Shown here piece by piece: positions 1 to 5,695 of a stretch of DNA of 8,422 nucleotides. The position numbers and the translations under genes are program-made. The notes under the pieces are model-generated. The model did no database searches, was not told the origin of the DNA, and saw only the letters and a program-made list of their open reading frames with translations. Origin of the DNA: an uncultured Collinsella sp. (GTDB lineage Bacteria > Actinomycetota > Coriobacteriia > Coriobacteriales > Coriobacteriaceae); the NCBI GenBank assembly GCA_900757385.1, contig CAAENO010000020.1, positions 1 through 8,422 of the forward strand, in the 5' to 3' direction. Positions within the stretch are counted from its first letter, which is position 1, and each line of letters opens with the position of its first letter.

Positions 1-389
1 TCGGGGGCAAAACCCTGCTTTGCCGGATGCAGGCAAAGCCCCTTTGCCCCCAACTCGGTAAAGGCGCGCTCCAATTCGCCTGCGGCGCCGCTCACCTGCG
101 GATCTACGCTCGCAAATCCCCACAGACGATCGGGATGCGCGGCAACCAGCATGGCAATCTGGTCATTGGTGCCAAAATGCCCTCCGCATGCCGTGGTTAC
201 ATCGAGCGGCATGAGCACGCTCTTCTGCACATCGCAGACGTCCATCTCGACTTGAAGCTCATCCCAATCCATGGGGCCCATATGCCCCATACCAAATTCT
301 CGTGACCAAAAACCGAATCCATCAGGCTCATCACCCGGCGTACAGATCTCGCTGTAGAGCATGGGCTGAACCAACATGTCGATAACCAT
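1..389 (-). CDS. Amidohydrolase-2 family TIM-barrel protein, N-terminal part (cut by window edge)
   Basis: The first 129 codons of a gene that runs off the left edge. The ATG at 389-387 follows an AAAGGAG ribosome binding site (396-402) with 6 bases between. The fold is suggested by GFASVDP (residues 91-97), followed by an ELERAF helix and then GAKGLCLHP (114-122). This is the pattern of the amidohydrolase-2 (ACMSD-like) family, with H121 a possible metal ligand. The family usually begins IDxHxH; here the start reads IDMLVQP, so both histidines of that motif are absent. The active site may therefore bind metal differently, or not at all. The gene starts 27 bases after the preceding kinase gene, so it is the last visible gene of the operon. 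A role on the amino-acid part of the substrate is possible but is only inferred from position. The C-terminal half is not visible. Confidence 0.82.
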   Translation of the reverse strand, partial: MVIDMLVQPMLYSEICTPGDEPDGFGFWSREFGMGHMGPMDWDELQVEMDVCDVQKSVLMPLDVTTACGGHFGTNDQIAMLVAAHPDRLWGFASVDPQVSGAAGELERAFTELGAKGLCLHPAKQGFAP

Positions 390-395
390 TTCGTA

Positions 396-402
396 CTCCT
401 TT
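396..402 (-). promoter_or_regulatory. Ribosome binding site of the amidohydrolase-2 gene
   Basis: AAAGGAG on the minus strand, 6 bases before the ATG at 389. It fixes the start of a gene whose end lies outside the window. Confidence 0.7.
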
Positions 403-416
403 CCAGGCATTTGACC

Positions 417-1217
417 CTAGTACGGCTCAAACGAACCGATCACTCGGGACGACAGCTCAGCGCCCGCCTTCATACACGCCGGAATATCAAGGCCATCGAT
501 CACGCCCTTGGTAAACCCGGCGATATACGAGTCGCCGGCACCCACGGTATTAACGACCTTCTCCGCCGGCACGATCCCGCACTCATAGAAGCGCTCACCG
601 TCATAGGCAATGCTTCCCTTCTCGCCAAGCGTGGCAACCGCAACGCGCGGCCCCAATTCCTGCGCGTGACGTACCCAGTCCCGCAGCTCCGGAGTGTCAT
701 CTTCAAACGACATAAATGCGTAGTCAACGTAGGGAAAATGATTCTCGCAGGCATATTCGGGATCCTGGCTGAACACCGAGAAGTCCATAACCACCGTCTT
801 GCCCGCATCATGCCACTCGGGCAGGAGATCCAAACAATTGCCAAACAGGTCGGTATGAATGATGTCATGCTCTAGGATAAACGCCCGGTCATCTTCATTC
901 GGACGATATGTCTCCATTACGCCATCGATTGCCTCGAGATGCACGCGATCGACGCCGTCTTTCAATGCCATGAGCATCACCGAGGTGTCACCATCCTCCA
1001 CCCGCAGATGTGAGATATCGAACCCCTCGGCGGCCAGCGCCTCTCTCATCTTGTCTCCGTACTCGTCCTTGCCGACAACCGACACGGCGGATACCGAAAC
1101 GCCCATTCGTGCAAGATGGATACCCCAGTCAATGCCATTACCAGTCGGATAGAACACGCCGATGTTTTGATAGACGTCCGCACAGCAAAAACCAGCCGCA
1201 CACGCTTTAATACCCAT
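417..1217 (-). CDS. PfkB-family sugar kinase, second paralogue (FrlD-like, diverged)
   Basis: A 266-residue ribokinase/PfkB-family kinase, close to the roughly 260 residues of fructoselysine 6-kinase FrlD. The second family signature is intact: NTVGAGDS at 223-230, with D229 as the expected catalytic base. The TLGEKG nucleotide-site strand is at 196-201. In the N-terminal substrate region the usual di-glycine GGN reads TGN (residues 25-27, YPTGNGID), and the rest differs much from the neighbouring kinase. It therefore probably accepts a different sugar or epimer. The ATG at 1217 was chosen because GGAGAAG (1221-1227) lies 3 bases upstream; a TTG at 1229 would extend the protein by four residues but overlaps that site. 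Gene order suggests it phosphorylates C6 of a fructosamine or related sugar in the cytoplasm. The reaction is inferred; the kinase family is clear. Confidence 0.9.
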   Translation of the reverse strand: MGIKACAAGFCCADVYQNIGVFYPTGNGIDWGIHLARMGVSVSAVSVVGKDEYGDKMREALAAEGFDISHLRVEDGDTSVMLMALKDGVDRVHLEAIDGVMETYRPNEDDRAFILEHDIIHTDLFGNCLDLLPEWHDAGKTVVMDFSVFSQDPEYACENHFPYVDYAFMSFEDDTPELRDWVRHAQELGPRVAVATLGEKGSIAYDGERFYECGIVPAEKVVNTVGAGDSYIAGFTKGVIDGLDIPACMKAGAELSSRVIGSFEPY

Positions 1218-1220
1218 GGT

Positions 1221-1227
1221 CTTCTCC
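1221..1227 (-). promoter_or_regulatory. Ribosome binding site deciding the start of the second kinase
   Basis: GGAGAAG on the minus strand, with its GGAG 6 bases before the ATG at 1217. It argues against the TTG at 1229 as start, because that codon overlaps the site. Confidence 0.6.
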
Positions 1228-1234
1228 AATGTTC

Positions 1235-1268
1235 AAAAGGGGACCCACCACATGGCGAGCCCCCTTTT
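1235..1268 (-). terminator. 15-bp hairpin between the two kinase genes, attenuator or weak terminator
   Basis: In minus-strand RNA the arm AAAAGGGGGCUCGCC pairs without a mismatch with GGUGGGUCCCCUUUU around an AUGU loop. Three of the 15 pairs are G-U wobbles, which would be A-C mismatches in plus-strand RNA, so the structure favours the operon's direction. The 3' arm ends in UUUU, followed by GAAC, a short U-tract for an intrinsic terminator. It sits in the 121-base gap between the kinases, 17 bases before the second kinase's ATG. It could be a partial terminator, an mRNA stabiliser or a processing site. I see no convincing promoter between the first kinase's stop and this hairpin. Confidence 0.6.
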
Positions 1269-1338
1269 CGCGTTTCGCTTATTGTTTTGCATCGGCTGTC
1301 CAAGGCCTCATAGCCAGACCGCCGTACGCTTTCTTAAG

Positions 1339-2202
1339 CTATTCGACGATTGGTGCTCCGTGGCCCCAAGAACCTTCCATGCCGCACACGGTCGAGGCAA
1401 ACCCGGCAGCAAAGTCGAGCGCGCGCTCGATGGCCTCGGCGCCATCCTCACCACGCTTGACGGAATCGAGATAGCACATCAAAAACGAGGTGAGGAACGA
1501 GTCGCCCGCCCCCATGGTGTCCTTCATGTCCGTTACCGGTTTAGCCAGCTGGCGGTAATAACGCTCGCCGTCGTAAGCGATGCAGCCCTCGGCGCCCGCC
1601 GTAGCCGACACAAAACGCGGACCCAGATCCTTCACCCATGCCAGACGCTCGCGAATCTCGTCCTCACTCGCGGCATCCGCCGCACTAAAGAAAGCAAAAT
1701 CGACATAGGGCGCAATCTGCTCGTAGTACTCGTCGGTGGAGTCGTCCGAAAAGTCAAAAGAGACCGTGACGCCCGCAGCCTTCAACTTGGGCAGCTCGCG
1801 CTCGGTAAAGCAGTAGTTGCCCGAATGAACCACATCGAACTGCTTCATGTACGCAAGGTCAAAGCGATCGAGGACATAGCGCGCATCGCCACGGATACCG
1901 CCCTCGTTGGAGCCAAGGAAGACACGGTCACCGTCAACGACGGTCACGCGAGCCGCTCCGTTCTCGCCAATCATCTGCTCGCACTTGTCAAGCTCGATAC
2001 CCTCATCCTCGAGGCTTGTAATGACATGCTCGGCAGCGGCGTCATTGCCAAAAATGCCCATGTATGCAGAGCGTGCGGCACCGCATTTCTTGGCATAAAC
2101 GGCGAAGTTCACTGCATTGCCGCCGGGATACATGGTGTGGATATGCTCGTAGCGATCGACGACGTTGTCGCCAAATCCGAGCGCGTTAACGTTAAATGCC
2201 AT
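1339..2202 (-). CDS. PfkB-family fructosamine 6-kinase, FrlD/FraD-like
   Basis: A 287-residue PfkB-family kinase. Visible motifs are GDNVVD (11-16), the PGGNAVNFAVYA substrate and di-glycine region (26-37), the TAGAEG nucleotide-site strand (201-206) and DTMGAGDSF (228-236) with D234 as catalytic base. The GDN start, GGNAVN.AVY block and DTMGAGDSF block closely resemble what I recall of E. coli fructoselysine 6-kinase FrlD. The expected reaction is ATP-dependent phosphorylation of the C6 hydroxyl of a fructosamine, giving the substrate of the deglycase encoded just upstream. The gene starts 14 bases after the deglycase stop, with AAGGGG in between as ribosome binding site, so the two are probably translated together. 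Which amine the substrate carries is not readable. It is the more canonical of the two kinases here. Confidence 0.92.
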   Translation of the reverse strand: MAFNVNALGFGDNVVDRYEHIHTMYPGGNAVNFAVYAKKCGAARSAYMGIFGNDAAAEHVITSLEDEGIELDKCEQMIGENGAARVTVVDGDRVFLGSNEGGIRGDARYVLDRFDLAYMKQFDVVHSGNYCFTERELPKLKAAGVTVSFDFSDDSTDEYYEQIAPYVDFAFFSAADAASEDEIRERLAWVKDLGPRFVSATAGAEGCIAYDGERYYRQLAKPVTDMKDTMGAGDSFLTSFLMCYLDSVKRGEDGAEAIERALDFAAGFASTVCGMEGSWGHGAPIVE

Positions 2203-2216
2203 GGCCTTTGCCCCTT

Positions 2217-3185
2217 CTAGTACTCGACAACACCCATATAGCGACGGAAATCGGGATCGTGATCAAACACCTTGCCGCGTGCGGCGCGCAGCTCGCAGTT
2301 CATGGCGTAGAACAGCACCGGGTCCAGATAGGCACGGACGCTCGCCGGCACGGCTTCCATACCGTACTCCTTGGCATCGAGCACCATCAGCGTATCGGTA
2401 TGCGTCTTAAGGAACGCAAGGGCGCGCTCGTCCATGGCACGGCACTCGCTGGAGCCCATCTGCAGGAAGTAAAAAACGCCATCCTGAGTAGCCTCGAAGG
2501 GGCCGTGGAAGTACTCGGCAGAGTGGATGTAGCTGCAGTGCTGCCACTGCATCTCCATAAGAGAGCAGATAGCGAAACCGTAGGTCTGGCTAAAGTTGGG
2601 ACCGCTGCCCAGAATGTAGAAGAACTCGTGCTCCTGGCAAAGCTTGGCAAAACGATCGCCTAGCTCGGCATTTACCTTCTCACGTGCCGGGGGAAGAATC
2701 TTATCCATCTCGGCGATACCGGCATACATATCGGCAAGATCGGCGTAGCACTCCTGCTGATCGAGCAGCTCGGCCGCAAGCGACAGCGAAATGCCAGCGG
2801 GGACCTCGGCCTGCGGCACGCCCTCGCCCCACGGGTAGACCCACGTGGTCCACTTGCCGGAGTCAATCTTGGATCCAGCGTTGTCGGTCTGGGCGATCAC
2901 CGTAGCGCCGGCAGCAAGGGCAATCTCACAGCCCTCGACGACCTCGGGGGTGTTGCCACTGTGGCTGCAAGCAATGACCAGGGATTTCTCACCCAAGCGG
3001 CGCGGGCGCATGATATCAAACTCGCGAGCCGTATAGATATACGAAGTGAAGGTGGTTGCCTCGCGCTGCAGAAGCTCATGAGCCGGGATCAAATCGATCA
3101 TGGAGCCACCGCAAGCAATCCAGTAGACGCTGTCGAACTTGCCCTTCTCGGCAATTGCCTCTTTGATCAGATCGTGTGCGTTCAT
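2217..3185 (-). CDS. SIS-domain fructosamine-6-phosphate deglycase, FrlB/FraB-like
   Basis: A 322-residue protein with two SIS (sugar isomerase) domains: about residues 15-145, with IACGGS (23-28) and the phosphosugar loop CSHSGNTPE (73-81), and about 175-310, with ILGSGPNF (191-198). The block MEMQWQHCSYIHSAEYFHGPFE (210-231) has E211 and H227, 16 residues apart. That is the spacing of the catalytic E214/H230 pair of Salmonella FraB as I recall it. The C-terminus RRYMGVVEY matches the end of the FrlB/FraB family. The enzyme should split a fructosamine 6-phosphate into glucose 6-phosphate and free amine. By memory the loop and C-terminal blocks look closer to FraB (fructose-asparagine) than to E. 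coli FrlB (fructoselysine), so I give no symbol. The start at 3185 has GAAAGGAA 6 bases upstream; an upstream in-frame ATG at 3218 lacks such support. Confidence 0.92.
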   Translation of the reverse strand: MNAHDLIKEAIAEKGKFDSVYWIACGGSMIDLIPAHELLQREATTFTSYIYTAREFDIMRPRRLGEKSLVIACSHSGNTPEVVEGCEIALAAGATVIAQTDNAGSKIDSGKWTTWVYPWGEGVPQAEVPAGISLSLAAELLDQQECYADLADMYAGIAEMDKILPPAREKVNAELGDRFAKLCQEHEFFYILGSGPNFSQTYGFAICSLMEMQWQHCSYIHSAEYFHGPFEATQDGVFYFLQMGSSECRAMDERALAFLKTHTDTLMVLDAKEYGMEAVPASVRAYLDPVLFYAMNCELRAARGKVFDHDPDFRRYMGVVEY

Positions 3186-3191
3186 ATCCAG

Positions 3192-3199
3192 TTCCTTTC
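3192..3199 (-). promoter_or_regulatory. Ribosome binding site deciding the deglycase start
   Basis: GAAAGGAA on the minus strand, 6 bases before the ATG at 3185. An in-frame start at 3218 would place this site inside the coding region. Confidence 0.6.
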
Positions 3200-3247
3200 T
3201 TGTTTGGTCCGCAATCAATGACGTTGGCTGCGTGGCCGATAGTTGGT

Positions 3248-4099
3248 TTAGTCAATCAGATATTTCTCGAATGCGGCCATGTTCTTGGCATCTGCCGCGG
3301 CCGGGTCATCGTAGTAACGACCGTCCGTGATTTCCTGGCCCAGCATGCCATCGAAACCATGGGCATTAAGCGTAGCGACGAAGGCGTCCATATCGTGCTT
3401 GCCATCGCCCCACACCAGATGGCCATACGGGTCACCGTCGATAAAGTGCATCTCGTGAATTGCCCCATCACCAAAGGCGGCAAACCAGTCCTCGAGCGTC
3501 TCGCCCGCAACGCCCATCGCGGTTGTATCAACCATGGGCTGTAAGTACGGGCTCGCGACCTCGTCAATCATGCGCTTCGCATCGGAAACCGTCGTCACAA
3601 GGTTGCTCTCCTCGGGACGCAGGCTTTCCATCGTAAGCACCAGACCGTGCTCACCGGCATACTCCGCCAGAATGGACAAGTGCTCGCGGCTGCGCTTCCA
3701 GGCTTCCTCGCGGTCCTCGTCCCAGTCGCCCCAGCCCGAGTTGACGGACATACGGTCGCACCCAAGTACCTCGGCAAGCTCAATGCCGTGCTTAAAGTAC
3801 GCCAGGCTGCGCTGTTCATGCAGCGGTTTGCGTGCGCAGTACTGCCAAGGATAGACAACATTCTCGGGGCACAGAGTACGATACCTAAGCCCACGGTCTG
3901 CAGCCTTTTTCGCCAGGACCTCAGCCTCAAAGTAGCCCGTGTGGTCGAGCGTCACATGCGGCTCCGCACACCACAGCTCAATGGACTCAAAGCCCAAACG
4001 CTGCTGCACATCAAGGAAGTAATCGAGCGACCACATGATGTAGTGGATATTCATGCCCGCAATCTGCTCGCGGCGCAGCGTCGGTTTGGATTCAGGCAT
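3248..4099 (-). CDS. TIM-barrel sugar epimerase, FrlC-like (fructosamine 3-epimerase family)
   Basis: A 283-residue xylose-isomerase-like TIM-barrel protein (AP endonuclease 2 fold), near the 276 residues of E. coli FrlC. The four metal ligands of the tagatose/psicose 3-epimerase group can be placed: E158 (LTMESL), D191 (PMVDTT), H218 (HEMHFID) and E256 (GQEITD). Their spacings fit that family, and PEESNLV after E158 matches FrlC's PYESNVV as I recall it. FrlC interconverts fructoselysine and its C3 epimer psicoselysine, so this enzyme probably feeds the C3 epimer of the Amadori compound into the main route. It lies between the YtcJ-like amidohydrolase, whose stop is one base before its ATG, and the deglycase gene 62 bases downstream. 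The AAGGAGG ribosome binding site (4106-4112) lies in the last codons of the upstream gene, so translation is probably coupled. The substrate is inferred from neighbours. Confidence 0.88.
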   Translation of the reverse strand: MPESKPTLRREQIAGMNIHYIMWSLDYFLDVQQRLGFESIELWCAEPHVTLDHTGYFEAEVLAKKAADRGLRYRTLCPENVVYPWQYCARKPLHEQRSLAYFKHGIELAEVLGCDRMSVNSGWGDWDEDREEAWKRSREHLSILAEYAGEHGLVLTMESLRPEESNLVTTVSDAKRMIDEVASPYLQPMVDTTAMGVAGETLEDWFAAFGDGAIHEMHFIDGDPYGHLVWGDGKHDMDAFVATLNAHGFDGMLGQEITDGRYYDDPAAADAKNMAAFEKYLID

Positions 4100-4100
4100 C

Positions 4101-5684
4101 TTATGCCTCCTTATTTCGATCGAACACGATTTGTCCGTCCGACATCGTCATATCAACCGAAAGATCGCGTGCGTCGCGATAATCGAGGTCGAACACATCC
4201 CGATCGAGCACGCAGATATCGGCAAGCTTGCCGACCTCAAGCGTACCCAGTTCGTCTTCGCGCATCAGATCGTACGCGCCCCCGGCAGTCCAAGCACGCA
4301 AGAGCTCGACAAGCGTCAGCGCGTTGGCCTCATTCACGGGCAGCCCATCGTCGAAGTATCCACCGCACGCGCTGTAGATTGACTCGCCCAGGCTCGGAAT
4401 CAGCAGTGGCAAATCCGTACCACAGCACACCGTGCATCCGGAATCTTCCATGCCGCGGCGATTCCAGCTGTGCAAAAGTCGCGTCTTGCCAATTTGTCGA
4501 CGCATCATCGACAGGCAATCCTCGCGCCGGTCCAGCGTCAAAATCTGCGGATAGACCTCGCAAATTCCACCTAACTTGCCAAACTCGACAAGATCGGTCG
4601 GATCAGAGTTCTCGAGATCGGTAATCGCATGGCGGCGAAGCAACCGTCCATGCTCGTCTCGAGGCAGCGAGGCATAGAGCGCCACGGTGCGACGAACGGC
4701 GCCATCGCCCTGGCAATGCAAGGAATATCGGAAGCCGTCAGCATCAATTGCGCGCAGCTCGTTCTCAATCAGATCCCACTCGGGCTCCTCGACAACCGTC
4801 TTGCCGGCAGCTCCCGCATCGGCCGTGTCCTCATAGGGGTCAATCATCTCGGCAAGCCCCGCCCATACGCCGCGATCGGTCATACGGTTGAAGCCAGAAA
4901 AACGAACGAACGGTCCCCGGAAGCGCTCTCGTGCCTCGCGGGCATATGCCAGATTTGCACCGGCACCCACCGGCTGCGACATCATAGAGACGCGAACCGT
5001 CAGCTCACCAGATTCTTCACGGCGAGCCATTTCGTCGGCAAAACCGTAGTAGTCATCAAACGCCATCTCCTTGATGGCGGTAACGCCGCGCTCGTTAAGC
5101 ATGCTCATGTAGTCCGAATACCCCGCACGTACCTCGGGCAGCGCGAGGAAATCGCTCATCATGCGCCAGATCTTCTCGGCATAGCACGCCTGGGGTGTAA
5201 AGCCGTATCGTGCACTGGCGGCAGCATTGAGAACGCAGGTCTCCGCACCCGGTGTAAAGCAGACGACAGGGATATCGCCAAAACAATCGTCAAACACAGC
5301 TGCCGTATTTGCGTTCTCGGCATCCGATGCCAACGTTTCGGGTAGGTTGTGGCCAAAAGCCGCCGCGCAATCCGGATGATCTTCTTTCCATGCACGCAAG
5401 AGCGACACGGCCTCTTTGGCATCAGCGATGCCGGACAGATCAGGCCCCAACGTCCGCAGCGCCCAGCCTGTATAGAAGGTATGCACATCGATCAGGCCAG
5501 GCATGACGGTGCGGTCGCCCAGGTCAACTACCTCGTCCGCCTGGGTCAAATACGAAGCTAGCTCACACTTGGTGCCAACAGCCTCAATTCGATTGCCACG
5601 GACCGCTACGAAACCTTCAAACGGCAGGTCCCCCGTACCGGTAAAGACGCTCTTAGACGTCAGGACCGTCAAACGATCAGACAT
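4101..5684 (-). CDS. YtcJ-like amidohydrolase (amidohydrolase-3 family)
   Basis: A 527-residue cytoplasmic amidohydrolase of the YtcJ type, with a small beta-sandwich (residues 1-60 and about 480-527) around a TIM barrel. Family landmarks are MPGLIDVH (61-68), KEMAF (205-209), LHCQGDGAVRRTV (322-334), RHAITDLEN (351-359), GTDLP (422-426) with D424, and the closing LEVGKLADICVLD (482-494). The first metal motif is altered: the usual HxH reads H68-T69-F70, so one of two metal-binding histidines is missing, while H323, H352 and D424 are in place. It may be a one-metal enzyme. YtcJ-type proteins hydrolyse amide-like bonds, and here it could release or trim the amino part of the substrate, which is inference from context. 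The ATG at 5684 is preferred because AGGTGG (5690-5695) lies 5 bases upstream, overlapping the permease stop; a GTG at 5693 would overlap that site. Confidence 0.88.
   Translation of the reverse strand: MSDRLTVLTSKSVFTGTGDLPFEGFVAVRGNRIEAVGTKCELASYLTQADEVVDLGDRTVMPGLIDVHTFYTGWALRTLGPDLSGIADAKEAVSLLRAWKEDHPDCAAAFGHNLPETLASDAENANTAAVFDDCFGDIPVVCFTPGAETCVLNAAASARYGFTPQACYAEKIWRMMSDFLALPEVRAGYSDYMSMLNERGVTAIKEMAFDDYYGFADEMARREESGELTVRVSMMSQPVGAGANLAYAREARERFRGPFVRFSGFNRMTDRGVWAGLAEMIDPYEDTADAGAAGKTVVEEPEWDLIENELRAIDADGFRYSLHCQGDGAVRRTVALYASLPRDEHGRLLRRHAITDLENSDPTDLVEFGKLGGICEVYPQILTLDRREDCLSMMRRQIGKTRLLHSWNRRGMEDSGCTVCCGTDLPLLIPSLGESIYSACGGYFDDGLPVNEANALTLVELLRAWTAGGAYDLMREDELGTLEVGKLADICVLDRDVFDLDYRDARDLSVDMTMSDGQIVFDRNKEA
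4106..4112 (-). promoter_or_regulatory. Ribosome binding site of the epimerase, inside the upstream gene
   Basis: AAGGAGG on the minus strand, 6 bases before the ATG at 4099 and within the last codons of the YtcJ-like gene. This arrangement favours translational coupling. Confidence 0.65.
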
Positions 5685-5689
5685 CACAA

Positions 5690-5695
5690 CCACCT
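5690..5695 (-). promoter_or_regulatory. Ribosome binding site of the YtcJ-like gene, overlapping the permease stop
   Basis: AGGTGG on the minus strand, 5 bases before the ATG at 5684. Its first bases belong to the permease stop codon (5694-5696), so ribosomes finishing the permease would sit on it. It is the reason for choosing 5684 over the GTG at 5693. Confidence 0.5.

Noticed and set aside
1216..2220. Long plus-strand open frame of 334 codons
   Set aside because: It is antisense to the first PfkB kinase gene and shows no domain, no sensible composition and no ribosome binding site; the minus-strand kinase has clear motifs.
3647..4624. Plus-strand open frame of 325 codons
   Set aside because: It runs antisense to the epimerase and amidohydrolase genes; its translation is rich in Arg, Ser and Pro with no recognisable motif.
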